A stretch of 29,017 bases of DNA from an uncultured Oscillospiraceae bacterium (lineage in GTDB: Bacteria; Bacillota; Clostridia; Oscillospirales; Ruminococcaceae), in contig CAKSPU010000032.1 in NCBI GenBank assembly GCA_934486875.1, forward strand, positions 1 to 29,017, given 5' to 3'. The translations under genes were made by a program, and so were the position numbers. Shown here piece after piece: positions 1 through 7,551 of the stretch; the first letter of the stretch is position 1; the number at the start of each line of letters is the position of its first letter. Under the pieces are notes generated by a model that worked only from the letters and a program-made list of their open reading frames with translations, was not told the origin of the DNA and did no database searches.

Positions 1-133
1 TCGTCGTCAGGTTGCTTTATAAAGCAACACTCCCTTGCCGGGCGGCAAGCCCGCCTGCGGTCGCTTTCCTAGACTGGGCTTATTTCATCTGTCGGCTTTA
101 TCTATAGAACAATTGGTTATTAGTATAAATCAT
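1..133. other. Gene-free left edge with palindrome and GC-rich hairpin
   Basis: No convincing gene is seen here. Positions 11-28 form a perfect 18-bp palindrome (two 9-bp halves meeting at TA). Positions 34-39 (CTTGCC) can pair with 44-49 (GGCAAG) around a 4-base loop, and CGGGC at 39-43 could instead pair with GCCCG at 49-53. The rest, to about 130, is ordinary AT-rich spacer. The structures lie beyond the gpmI terminator, so they are not part of that gene. The dense symmetry suggests an interspersed repeat or the end of a structured element that starts outside the window, but this cannot be decided from one copy. Confidence 0.35.
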
Positions 134-171
134 AAAAAAATCCGCCCCGCAGAAATTATCTGCGGGGCGGA
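134..171 (-). terminator. Rho-independent terminator of gpmI
   Basis: A 13-bp perfect GC-rich stem (141-153 with 159-171, 5-base loop) lies 14 bases beyond the gpmI stop codon. On the minus strand it is followed by a run of seven T (plus-strand A run 134-140). This is the classic shape of an intrinsic terminator ending the tpiA-gpmI transcript. Confidence 0.92.
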
Positions 172-185
172 AGTGTTTGTATAGC

Positions 186-1727
186 TTATCTTACGATAAG
201 GGATTTTCCTGTCATCTCGGCAGGCTGGGGGAGACCCATAATTTCAAGGAGCGTGGGTGCGATGTCTGCAAGGCAGCCGCCCTCTCTGAGCTTAACGCCC
301 TTATCATAGTTTACGAGGATAAAGGGAACGGGGTTTGTGGTGTGAGCGGTGTGAGGCTCACCTGTCTCGTAATCTATCATCTTCTCGGCATTGCCGTGGT
401 CTGCGCAGATGAAGAGTACACCGTCAACGTCCTTAACAGCGTCAACAGCTCTGCCAACCAGCTCGTCTATCTTCTCAACTGCCTTTATAGCAGCGGGGAT
501 AACGCCTGTGTGTCCTACCATATCGGGGTTAGCGAAGTTGATGATGATAACATCGTACTTGTCGGACTTGATAGCGTCAACAAGGTCAACACCAACCTCG
601 GGAGCGCTCATTTCGGGCTGGAGGTCATAGGTCGCAACCTTGGGGGAATTTACGAGGATACGTGCTTCGTCAATGTTGGGAGTTTCGATGCCGCCGTTGA
701 AGAAGAATGTTACGTGAGCATACTTCTCGGTCTCAGCAAGACGGAGCTGCTTCTTGCCGTTCTTTGCAAGATATTCGCCGAGAGTGTTCTTTATCTCTTC
801 CTTCTTGAATGCAACGAGCTTGTTGGGGATAGACTCGTCGTAATCCTTGAAGCATACATATGTGAGGGGGAGGAAGCCGCCCTTTCTTTCAAAGCCTGTG
901 AACTTGTCGTCGCAGAATGCACGGGTGATCTCTCTTGCTCTGTCGGGACGGAAGTTGAAGAAGATAACGGAATCATTGGGCTTTACAAGGGAAACGGGCT
1001 TGCCGTTCTCGGTGATGACTGTGGGGAGAACGAACTCATCTGTAACACCGTTGGCATAGGAATCCTCCATTGCCTTTACAGCGTTTTCAGCCATAACGCC
1101 CTCGCCTGCAACGAGAGAATCATAAGCCTTCTGAACTCTGTCCCAGTTATTGTCACGATCCATAGCGTAGTAACGTCCGCTGAGCGATGCTACCTTGCCT
1201 ACGCCTATTTCTTTCATCTTTGCTTCGAGCTGCTCGATATAATCCTTGCCCGATGCGGGAGGTGTGTCTCTTCCGTCGAGGAATGCGTGAACATATACCT
1301 TGGTAAGCCCCCGGCGCTTTGCCATTTCGAGGAGTCCGTAAAGGTGAGTGATGTGGCTGTGAACGCCGCCGTCGGAGAGAAGTCCCCAGAGGTGGAGGTC
1401 GGAATCATTCTTCCTGCAGTTTTCCATAGCCCTGAGAAGTGTCTCGTTGTTATAGAAAGTGCCGTCCTCAATGTCCTTGGTGATCCTTGTAAGGTCCTGA
1501 TAAATAATTCTGCCTGCGCCGATGTTCATATGACCAACTTCGGAGTTGCCCATCTGTCCGTCGGGGAGACCTACTGCAAGACCGGAAGCGTTGCCCTTTA
1601 CAAAGGGGCACTCTTTCATAAGCTTGTCCATAACGGGTGTATTTGCAAGGGCGATAGCATTGCCCTCGGTCCTGTCATTGAGGCCATAGCCGTCGAGAAC
1701 CATTAATACAACAGGTTTTTTGCTCAT
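186..1727 (-). CDS. gpmI: 2,3-bisphosphoglycerate-independent phosphoglycerate mutase
   Basis: This enzyme interconverts 3- and 2-phosphoglycerate in glycolysis and gluconeogenesis, using two Mn ions and a phosphoserine intermediate. The 513-aa product has the usual family length. It opens with the metal-binding MVLDGYG motif (Asp12) and carries the catalytic serine in GQMGNSEVGHMN (Ser62). Near the C-terminus is CADHGNAEKM, part of the alkaline-phosphatase-like metal site. The start is an ATG with an AAAGGA site about 10 bases upstream. It lies 82 bases downstream of tpiA in the same direction and is probably read from the tpiA promoter, with a hairpin between the two genes. It ends at a strong terminator. 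Confidence 0.97.
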   Translation of the reverse strand: MSKKPVVLMVLDGYGLNDRTEGNAIALANTPVMDKLMKECPFVKGNASGLAVGLPDGQMGNSEVGHMNIGAGRIIYQDLTRITKDIEDGTFYNNETLLRAMENCRKNDSDLHLWGLLSDGGVHSHITHLYGLLEMAKRRGLTKVYVHAFLDGRDTPPASGKDYIEQLEAKMKEIGVGKVASLSGRYYAMDRDNNWDRVQKAYDSLVAGEGVMAENAVKAMEDSYANGVTDEFVLPTVITENGKPVSLVKPNDSVIFFNFRPDRAREITRAFCDDKFTGFERKGGFLPLTYVCFKDYDESIPNKLVAFKKEEIKNTLGEYLAKNGKKQLRLAETEKYAHVTFFFNGGIETPNIDEARILVNSPKVATYDLQPEMSAPEVGVDLVDAIKSDKYDVIIINFANPDMVGHTGVIPAAIKAVEKIDELVGRAVDAVKDVDGVLFICADHGNAEKMIDYETGEPHTAHTTNPVPFILVNYDKGVKLREGGCLADIAPTLLEIMGLPQPAEMTGKSLIVR

Positions 1728-1759
1728 ATTTTACTATCCTTTCTGTTTGTGGTATCACG

Positions 1760-1794
1760 AAAAGCTGCGGCAGAACATTTTGCCCTGTCGCAGC
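1760..1794 (-). terminator. Hairpin between tpiA and gpmI, possible partial terminator
   Basis: GCTGCG (1764-1769) pairs with CGCAGC (1789-1794), and after one imperfect position CAG (1771-1773) pairs with CTG (1785-1787). On the minus strand the stem is followed by only four T. The short T run suggests a leaky terminator or an RNA processing/stability element that lets gpmI be read less than tpiA. The structure is seen; the function is inferred. Confidence 0.45.
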
Positions 1795-1809
1795 GAGTAG
1801 CCGTGTTTA

Positions 1810-2586
1810 TCAGCCGTTTACAGCTGCCTGAACGATTGTGTTGAAGTCCTCAGCCTTAAGGGAAGCGCCGCCGATAAGACCGCCGTCAACATTGGGCTTG
1901 GCAAGGAGCTCAGCGCAGTTCTTGGCGTTCATAGAGCCGCCGTACTGAATTGTAACAGCGTCAGCAACGGAGGAATCATAAAGCTTTGCGAGAACGCTTC
2001 TGATGAAGTCGCAAACCTCTTCAGCCTGATCTGCTGTAGCAGTCTTGCCTGTACCGATAGCCCAGACAGGCTCGTAAGCGATAACGGTCTTCTTGATGTC
2101 ATCAGCGGAAACGCCCTGGAGGTCAAGCTTTATCTGACGGGAGATAACTTCCTCAGTGATGCCGCTCTCTCTTTCCCAAAGAAGCTCGCCTACGCAAACG
2201 ATAGGCTTAAGACCTGCTTCAAGAGCAGCCTTTGTTCTCTTGTTAACGGTCTCGTCAGTCTCACCGAAGTACTGTCTTCTCTCGGAGTGACCGATCACAA
2301 CGTACTCAACGCCGAGCTCTGTGAGCATATCAGCGGAGATCTCGCCTGTGAAAGCGCCGCTCTTTTCAAAGTGAACGTTCTCTGCACCGATCTTTACGTT
2401 GGAGCCTGCTGTGGTGTTGATAGCGGTTTCAAGGTTTGTGAAAGGAACGCAGGCAATAACTTCGATCTTGCCCTCTGCATTTGCAACCAGGGGCTTGATA
2501 GCCTCGAGGAGTGCCTTAGCCTCGGGACGGGTCTTGTTCATCTTCCAGTTTCCTGCGATGATAGCTTTTCTGAGATTCTTGTTCAT
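1810..2586 (-). CDS. tpiA: Triosephosphate isomerase
   Basis: This glycolytic enzyme interconverts dihydroxyacetone phosphate and glyceraldehyde 3-phosphate. The 258-aa length is typical. The active-site residues are present: Asn13 and Lys15 in AGNWKMN, His100 in VIGHSERR, and Glu172 in AYEPVWAIGTG, the last running into the flexible phosphate-gripping loop. The C-terminal phosphate-binding GGS and GGLIGGAS motifs are also visible. The ATG start is preceded on the minus strand by AAAGGAG and a leader of about 50 bases from a consensus promoter. It is the first gene of a tpiA-gpmI transcription unit. Confidence 0.97.
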   Translation of the reverse strand: MNKNLRKAIIAGNWKMNKTRPEAKALLEAIKPLVANAEGKIEVIACVPFTNLETAINTTAGSNVKIGAENVHFEKSGAFTGEISADMLTELGVEYVVIGHSERRQYFGETDETVNKRTKAALEAGLKPIVCVGELLWERESGITEEVISRQIKLDLQGVSADDIKKTVIAYEPVWAIGTGKTATADQAEEVCDFIRSVLAKLYDSSVADAVTIQYGGSMNAKNCAELLAKPNVDGGLIGGASLKAEDFNTIVQAAVNG

Positions 2587-2643
2587 AACTATTTACTCCT
2601 TTATATTTATACATTAGTATATATACATACCAAATCTATCTTT

Positions 2644-2672
2644 ATTTTACCACAGCCCGAGGATTTTGTCAA
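2644..2672 (-). promoter_or_regulatory. Sigma-A promoter of tpiA-gpmI
   Basis: On the minus strand TTGACA (2667-2672) is followed after 17 bases by TAAAAT (2644-2649), with a TG two positions ahead of the -10 box. This is a near-consensus housekeeping promoter. The -35 box sits only 22 bases from the stop of the upstream lipoprotein gene, with no terminator between them, so some read-through is possible. Confidence 0.8.
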
Positions 2673-2694
2673 TATCGGCGGAAAATATTTGTAA

Positions 2695-4248
2695 TTACTT
2701 TCTGAGATTGTCAAGCTCTGCATTGACGGCAGCGGCGGAGGAGGGGTCGGGGACGAAAAGGGAATCGTATCTGAAAAATGCATAGCCTGCACCGTAAATC
2801 TCGGTGAGGTCACGCTGTCTTGCGAGGACATCGCTTGAAACGACCCATTCATTGCTGCCCGAGCCCGCATATTTGTCCGCTGTGCCCGATTTATATGCCG
2901 CAAGACCGATAACGAGCTGAATATCGGGGGCGGTTATGAGCTTTGACCACTTGTCCACAGCTTCGGCATATGGCTGGGAGGTGTTTTCAAAACCGAAATA
3001 CACCTGAGGACAGATGTAGTCGCAGCAGCCCGAGGTGCTGCACCAGGTATAAATATCGGCGTAAAGGTCATTGTAGTTATTATCCGTATTTCCCTGGGGG
3101 GATATTCCGAAAACGGCTTTGGGATTGGCGGAATGAACGGTCTCATACATCTGCTTTACCATTTTTGTAACATTTTCACGCCGCCAGTCAGCAAGACTAA
3201 GTGACGTTCCGCCGGCGGAATATGCGGCGCTGTCGAATGATGCGTCGGTGGTGGGATAGAAGTAGTCATCTATCTGAATGCCGTCTACGTCGTAGGCGGT
3301 GAGGATTTCCCGTATCCCGTCGCAGATAAGGGAAACGGTCTCGGCATATGCGGGATTGAGGTACCATCTGCCCGATGAATTTACAATGTATGTGCCGTTT
3401 TTGGAAGCGTCATTGTACCACTGACCGATCCTGTAATTTTCGGGATAGCTTTTCATCTGAGGATCGGTCATAAGGCGCATCGGATTTATCCAGGCGTGGA
3501 TAGAAAGTCCACGGTCGTGAGCGGATTTGACGGCAATTTTTAACGGATCATAATCTCCTGTGAGGCGGTCTCCCTTTGGGAAAAGCGACGAATCATAATA
3601 CGCATCGCCGTAGACCCTTGCCTGAAAATAAACGGTATTGCAGCCGAGGGCGGAGATGTTGTCGAAGCAGGCGTTAAGGGCATCGGTGAACTCGGCTTCG
3701 CTTGCCCCACGCATAATGCGGTCAAATTCAAGATAGGACACCCACATTCCTTTCTGACGGCTGAAATTCAGCGGATAATAGCCGCTCCGGGGGTAGTAGG
3801 CTTCTGTCTGAGCCTGAGATGATGCGGCTGTTTCGGCGGCGGTGGGGATAGTCACAACGGTTATCTGAGGAGCGGTCTGAACCGCCTGTGTGGGAAGTGT
3901 CCCGGGGACAAATTCGGTTACGGCTTTTGTTGTGGTTTCGGAAGATGTTTCTGTTTCGGAAACAGTTGTCACGGCTTCGGTAACGGTTGCCACGGATGTT
4001 GTTTCCGCTGATGTATCTGAGGTCTCATCGGGAAGTGTGACTGCGGATATGTATATAGATGTATCTGAGAACTCCGATGTGCTTACGACAGGCACAGAGG
4101 TGTCGGAGGGAAACGTCTCGGTTTCGGAAATGATGTCGGTATCGGTCTTGTAATAGCTGTCGGGGAGCTCGTCCGTTACCTGAGAGCAGCCGCAGGTAAG
4201 GAGCAAAGCGGTCAGAAGCGCCGCAAATGATGAAAAATATCGTTTCAT
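2695..4248 (-). CDS. Lipoprotein with GHL10 (DUF187-type) glycosidase-like domain
   Basis: This is a 517-aa secreted, membrane-anchored protein. It starts with a lipoprotein signal (MKRYFSS, hydrophobic core, Cys21 preceded by Gly). A Ser/Thr/Glu/Val-rich linker follows from about residue 22 to 155, then a single catalytic-type domain of the glycosyl-hydrolase-like 10 family (DUF187, as in YngK-like proteins). Motifs of that domain include GMWVSYLEF, the acidic DGIQIDDYF strand, GISPQGN and QVYFGFEN. The family is thought to act on cell-wall or polysaccharide substrates; the substrate here is unknown. I chose the ATG at 4248 over an in-frame ATG 42 bases upstream because AAAGGACAGG lies just ahead of it and the signal peptide starts there. 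It has its own promoter, divergent from rpsF. Confidence 0.85.
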   Translation of the reverse strand: MKRYFSSFAALLTALLLTCGCSQVTDELPDSYYKTDTDIISETETFPSDTSVPVVSTSEFSDTSIYISAVTLPDETSDTSAETTSVATVTEAVTTVSETETSSETTTKAVTEFVPGTLPTQAVQTAPQITVVTIPTAAETAASSQAQTEAYYPRSGYYPLNFSRQKGMWVSYLEFDRIMRGASEAEFTDALNACFDNISALGCNTVYFQARVYGDAYYDSSLFPKGDRLTGDYDPLKIAVKSAHDRGLSIHAWINPMRLMTDPQMKSYPENYRIGQWYNDASKNGTYIVNSSGRWYLNPAYAETVSLICDGIREILTAYDVDGIQIDDYFYPTTDASFDSAAYSAGGTSLSLADWRRENVTKMVKQMYETVHSANPKAVFGISPQGNTDNNYNDLYADIYTWCSTSGCCDYICPQVYFGFENTSQPYAEAVDKWSKLITAPDIQLVIGLAAYKSGTADKYAGSGSNEWVVSSDVLARQRDLTEIYGAGYAFFRYDSLFVPDPSSAAAVNAELDNLRK

Positions 4249-4294
4249 AACACCTGTCCTTTCATTTATATGTATATGATAATGTATCAACTAA

Positions 4295-4324
4295 ATTATA
4301 ACTCATTTTCCATAGCCTTGTCAA
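4295..4324 (-). promoter_or_regulatory. Sigma-A promoter of the GHL10 lipoprotein gene
   Basis: Minus-strand TTGACA (4319-4324) and TATAAT (4295-4300), both perfect hexamers, are separated by 18 bases. They lie about 50 bases upstream of the chosen ATG, which supports the shorter start. Confidence 0.8.
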
Positions 4325-4422
4325 TGGCGGAAAATGGAAGAGTATGCTGAAACAGGGGATATTGATGTATGCAGGTTCATAAAAAATTTACATATAAAAA
4401 TTGCACCGCAGGAAAAAATCCC

Positions 4423-4451
4423 TTGACAAAAGGCTTGACGGATGATATAAT
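4423..4451 (+). promoter_or_regulatory. Perfect-consensus sigma-A promoter of rpsF-ssb-rpsR
   Basis: TTGACA (4423-4428), 17-base spacer, TATAAT (4446-4451). Both hexamers are perfect and the spacing is optimal, as expected for a heavily expressed ribosomal protein operon. Confidence 0.92.
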
Positions 4452-4466
4452 ATTTACTGTTATCCT

Positions 4467-4490
4467 CGTCCACACAAGAAAGTGCGGGCG
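4467..4490 (+). promoter_or_regulatory. Leader hairpin upstream of rpsF, candidate autoregulatory site
   Basis: In the roughly 55-base leader, CGTCC (4467-4471) pairs with GGGCG (4486-4490), then a single A/C mismatch, then CAC (4473-4475) with GTG (4482-4484), closed by a 6-base loop. It sits just ahead of the GAGGAGG site of rpsF. In many bacteria the S6:S18 complex binds an rpsF leader structure to repress its own operon. I cannot show that this hairpin has the required features, so regulation is an inference. Confidence 0.35.
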
Positions 4491-4514
4491 TAATCCAAGA
4501 GGAGGTGCTTATAA

Positions 4515-4805
4515 ATGGCAAAGTTAAACGAAACCTATGAAGCAATGGTAGTTTTCAGCCTGAAACAGGGTGAGGACGGCATCAAGGCTCTCACAGAGAA
4601 GTTCAAGGGTATGATGACAGAGGCTGGCTCTGTTGAGTCCGTTGACGAGTGGGGCAAGAAGAAGCTTGCTTACGAGATCGACGACCAGACAGAGGGCTAC
4701 TATGTTCTCTACACATTCACATCTGCTCCCGATTTCCCTGCTGAGCTCGACCGTGTTCTCAAGATCACTGAGGGCGTAATGCGTTCACTTATCACTGTTA
4801 AGTGA
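4515..4805 (+). CDS. rpsF: Small ribosomal subunit protein bS6
   Basis: This 96-aa protein has normal bS6 length and the family pattern: an N-terminal YEAMVVFSL beta strand, a central VDEWGKKKLAYEI segment, then YYVLYTF and a C-terminal EGVMRSLITVK. It binds bS18 and the central domain of 16S rRNA. The ATG follows a very strong GAGGAGG site. It is the first gene of the classic rpsF-ssb-rpsR operon. Confidence 0.97.
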   Translation: MAKLNETYEAMVVFSLKQGEDGIKALTEKFKGMMTEAGSVESVDEWGKKKLAYEIDDQTEGYYVLYTFTSAPDFPAELDRVLKITEGVMRSLITVK

Positions 4806-4829
4806 TAAAACCAAGGAGGCTGATTTGTT

Positions 4830-5363
4830 ATGTTAGGTGCTTGTTCGATAAATAAGGTAATCCTTATGGGAAGACTTACCTCAGACCCCGAGCTTCGTCA
4901 GACAACGAGCGGAGTTTCCACCTGTCAGTTCACAGTAGCTGTTACAAGAGGATATCAGGGTCAGAACGGTGAGCGTCAGTCCGATTTTATCACTGTTGTT
5001 GCTTGGAGAGCAACTGCGGAATTTGTTTGCCGTTACTTCACAAAGGGCAGACTTATTCTCGTGGAAGGCGAACTCAGAACAAGAACATATGACGACAAGC
5101 GTTATCCTGATGTGCGTCACTACGTTACTGAGGTCTATGCTGACAATGCTTCCTTCGGTGAAACCAAGTCTTCATCAGGCGGTCAGGGCGGCGGATACCA
5201 GCAGCAGGGCGGCTATAACAATAATTACAATCAGCAGAACAATTACGGCGGAAATGCTCCTCAGCAGCCTGCATATCAGCAGTCTACACCCGCTCCGTCA
5301 GTCTCTGTAGGAGACCTGAGCGACTTTGAGGAGGTCATCAGCGACAGCGACCTGCCGTTCTGA
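4830..5363 (+). CDS. ssb: Single-stranded DNA-binding protein
   Basis: This 177-aa replication protein has an OB-fold at about residues 5-110 (NKVILMGRLTSDPELR, FITVVAWR, then strands with LVEGELRTRTY), a Gly/Gln/Asn/Tyr-rich disordered linker at about 117-160, and the acidic tip DSDLPF that recruits partner proteins. It coats single-stranded DNA in replication and repair. AAGGAGG precedes the ATG by about 12 bases, a slightly long spacing. The gene lies 24 bases after rpsF and 46 bases before rpsR, in the conserved order for Firmicutes. The N-terminus carries a few extra residues (MLGACS) ahead of the usual start of the fold. Confidence 0.97.
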   Translation: MLGACSINKVILMGRLTSDPELRQTTSGVSTCQFTVAVTRGYQGQNGERQSDFITVVAWRATAEFVCRYFTKGRLILVEGELRTRTYDDKRYPDVRHYVTEVYADNASFGETKSSSGGQGGGYQQQGGYNNNYNQQNNYGGNAPQQPAYQQSTPAPSVSVGDLSDFEEVISDSDLPF

Positions 5364-5409
5364 TGATACCGACGGTCAACCATTATTCTAAAATAAGGAG
5401 GTTTCATAT

Positions 5410-5658
5410 ATGGAAAAGGATAGAGAAAGAGCTCCCCGTGGCGCAAAGAGAACCCGTAAGAAGGTTTGTATGTTCTGCGCTGACAGAGTGGAGAAGATAG
5501 ATTACAAGGATACCGCTAAGCTCAGAAAGTGTATGACAGAGCGTTCCAAGATTCTTCCCAGAAGAGTTACAGGCACCTGCGCATACCACCAGAGAGAACT
5601 TACAGTAGCTATCAAGAGAGCAAGACACATCGCTCTTCTTCCTTACGTTTCCGACTAA
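5410..5658 (+). CDS. rpsR: Small ribosomal subunit protein bS18, zinc-ligand form
   Basis: This 82-aa protein has the bS18 core ([20 protein letters not shown] followed by TCAYHQR, then [13 protein letters not shown]). Unlike the cysteine-free form it keeps four potential metal ligands: Cys20, Cys23, Cys57 and His60. This is the so-called C+ form. It pairs with bS6 on the 30S platform. The start is set by AAGGAGG about 8 bases ahead of the ATG. It is the last gene of the operon, ahead of a strong terminator. Confidence 0.97.
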   Translation: MEKDRERAPRGAKRTRKKVCMFCADRVEKIDYKDTAKLRKCMTERSKILPRRVTGTCAYHQRELTVAIKRARHIALLPYVSD

Positions 5659-5687
5659 TTTCAGAAACGGAAATATACGATATGACC

Positions 5688-5725
5688 GACCTGCTTTTGT
5701 ACATTTCAAAAGCGGGTCGTTTTTT
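5688..5725 (+). terminator. Terminator of the rpsF-ssb-rpsR operon
   Basis: A 12-bp stem (5688-5699 with 5707-5718, one G-T wobble, 7-base loop) is followed directly by a run of six T (5720-5725), about 30 bases after the rpsR stop. Confidence 0.92.
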
Positions 5726-5740
5726 GTTTGTAAAATATCG

Positions 5741-5769
5741 TTGATTTGTTAAACGCCTTGTGTTATAAT
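5741..5769 (+). promoter_or_regulatory. Sigma-A promoter of the HD-GYP gene
   Basis: TTGATT (5741-5746), 17-base spacer, perfect TATAAT (5764-5769), about 48 bases ahead of the HD-GYP start. It lies just beyond the rpsR terminator, so the signalling gene is an independent unit. Confidence 0.75.
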
Positions 5770-5816
5770 CATAAGTATAAAGTTATAATTCCCAAATAAT
5801 GGAGATTTAACAGATT

Positions 5817-7514
5817 ATGGTGACGATATATTACACGACGGCGCTGGCGCTGTCAGTAATTTTTTTTATGATACTGTGGTCGATGGGTCATAATCAGAAC
5901 ATTTCGTCTCTGCTTATGGCTTTTACCTGCGTTATCATAAATAACGGAGCCTGTCTTGCTCTGTCAGCGGCAAAAAATGTTGATGAAGCCCTGCTTGCAA
6001 ACAGGTTTGTATATCTTGCGGGAGTTTTCCTGCCCCTTTTTCTGCTGACCACCATATGCCAGCTTCTCAGGGTGCGGCTCAGTGACAAAAAACTGTTGGT
6101 AATGACGCTGATAAATATAGTTGTGCTTGCTATTACCTGCACCGCAGGCTATAACGACTGGTATTATAAAAAGGTGTCGATCGACACTTCCGACGGCTTT
6201 ACCCGCCTTGTGAAGGAATACGGACCGCTGCACAATATTTTTATTATCCTGCTTTTCTGCTATGTTGCGGCGATGATAGCCGTAATGACGGCGGCGCTTT
6301 TCAGACAGCAGAGGTGCTCATACAAATATGCTTCGGTGCTGCTCATATCGGTGGTGATAACATTCGGCGGATATATGTTCCAGCGTGCTTTCGGACTTAA
6401 GCTGGAGCTGACGGTCTACATTTATCTGCTTGAAGAGGCAGTGATCCTCTTTATTCTCAGGCGAATCGTTATGTACGATGTTTCGAGAATGGTCTCGGAA
6501 AATATCGAGCAGTCGGAGAACAGCGGATATATCGTGTTCAACCGCAAAAAGCAGTTTATGGGGTGCAGTCCCGCCGCAAAGCGGTTTCTCCCCGAGCTTA
6601 AAAGTCTCCTCATCGACTACACTATCCCCGAGGAAAATTCCTACCTTTATGAAAACATTGCCCTTAATCTGAAAGATGAGAGCCGCTATGTTTATTATCT
6701 CAAACGTGATGTCCGTGAGTTCAGGGTGACTGTTGCTCCTGCGTATCGTGACAACAAGACCGAGTGGACGGGTTATATTGTTGAGATCACCGATGACACC
6801 GGTCAGAGAGACCATATTCATCTGCTTGACAATTACAACGAGGAGCTTTCAAGGTCCGTTAAGGAGCAGACGGCCCACATCAGACAGATGCAGGACAGGC
6901 TCATTCTCGGTATGGCTGATATGGTCGAGGGACGTGACAGCAGCACAGGTGGTCACATCAGGCGAACCAGTGATGTCATTGCTATTTTCACCGATCAGCT
7001 CCGCAGGAATGAGAGCGGAATGCAGTTTGATGAGGAATTTCTTGAAAATGTTGTCAAAGCCGCACCTATGCACGACCTGGGAAAGATAGCAATTGATGAC
7101 TACGTTCTGAGGAAGCCAGGCAAATTCACCGATGAAGAGTTTGCCATTATGAAGACCCATTCAGCAAAGGGTGCGGATATCGTTCAGAAAATACTTGACG
7201 GTACGGAGTCTGAGAATTTTGCCAAAATTGCCCAGAACATCGCCCATTATCATCACGAAAAATGGAACGGCAGGGGCTATCCCGACGGACTTGCAGGGGA
7301 GAAGATACCTGTTGAAGCGAGGATCATGGCTCTTGCGGACGTTTTCGATGCGCTTGTCAGCAAAAGGTGCTACAAGGACGCAATGAGCTATGACGAGGCT
7401 TTTGATATAATCGAGGGGTCTCTCGGTGAAAGCTTTGACCCTGTTCTCGGCAGGGAATTTCTGAAATGCCGCCCGAAGCTTGAAGAGTATTACAAACGAT
7501 CGCTAAAATCATAA
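5817..7514 (+). CDS. Membrane-bound HD-GYP domain protein, likely cyclic-dinucleotide phosphodiesterase
   Basis: The 565-aa protein has three parts. Residues 1 to about 225 hold seven or so hydrophobic segments resembling the 7TM region found at the N-terminus of some histidine kinases. Residues about 236-330 look like a PAS fold. After a coiled linker (about 335-360) comes an HD-GYP domain at about 362-555. The domain has the metal-binding HD pair (His419, Asp420 in MHDLGK), the His-His pair (479-480) and the signature Gly487-Tyr488-Pro489. HD-GYP enzymes of the RpfG type hydrolyse cyclic di-GMP; some act on other cyclic dinucleotides. A membrane-sensed change in second messenger is the likely role; the ligand is unknown. 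GGAG lies 12 bases ahead of the ATG. It is monocistronic, with its own promoter and terminator. Confidence 0.88.
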   Translation: MVTIYYTTALALSVIFFMILWSMGHNQNISSLLMAFTCVIINNGACLALSAAKNVDEALLANRFVYLAGVFLPLFLLTTICQLLRVRLSDKKLLVMTLINIVVLAITCTAGYNDWYYKKVSIDTSDGFTRLVKEYGPLHNIFIILLFCYVAAMIAVMTAALFRQQRCSYKYASVLLISVVITFGGYMFQRAFGLKLELTVYIYLLEEAVILFILRRIVMYDVSRMVSENIEQSENSGYIVFNRKKQFMGCSPAAKRFLPELKSLLIDYTIPEENSYLYENIALNLKDESRYVYYLKRDVREFRVTVAPAYRDNKTEWTGYIVEITDDTGQRDHIHLLDNYNEELSRSVKEQTAHIRQMQDRLILGMADMVEGRDSSTGGHIRRTSDVIAIFTDQLRRNESGMQFDEEFLENVVKAAPMHDLGKIAIDDYVLRKPGKFTDEEFAIMKTHSAKGADIVQKILDGTESENFAKIAQNIAHYHHEKWNGRGYPDGLAGEKIPVEARIMALADVFDALVSKRCYKDAMSYDEAFDIIEGSLGESFDPVLGREFLKCRPKLEEYYKRSLKS

Positions 7515-7550
7515 AACACCGCCTGCAAAGTGCTTTCGCAGGCGGTGTTT
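7514..7550. terminator. Bidirectional terminator between convergent genes
   Basis: A 13-bp perfect stem (7514-7526 with 7538-7550) overlaps the end of the HD-GYP stop codon. T-rich stretches follow in both directions (GTTTATTATAT on plus, GTTTTATGATTTT on minus). It ends both the HD-GYP transcript and the minus-strand operon coming from nadA. Confidence 0.8.
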
Positions 7551-7551
7551 A

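Noticed and set aside
177..1706. A 509-codon open frame on the plus strand, opposite gpmI
   Set aside because: gpmI on the minus strand has all family motifs, a ribosome binding site and a terminator. The opposite frame is open only because of codon bias and has no recognisable motif or start signal.
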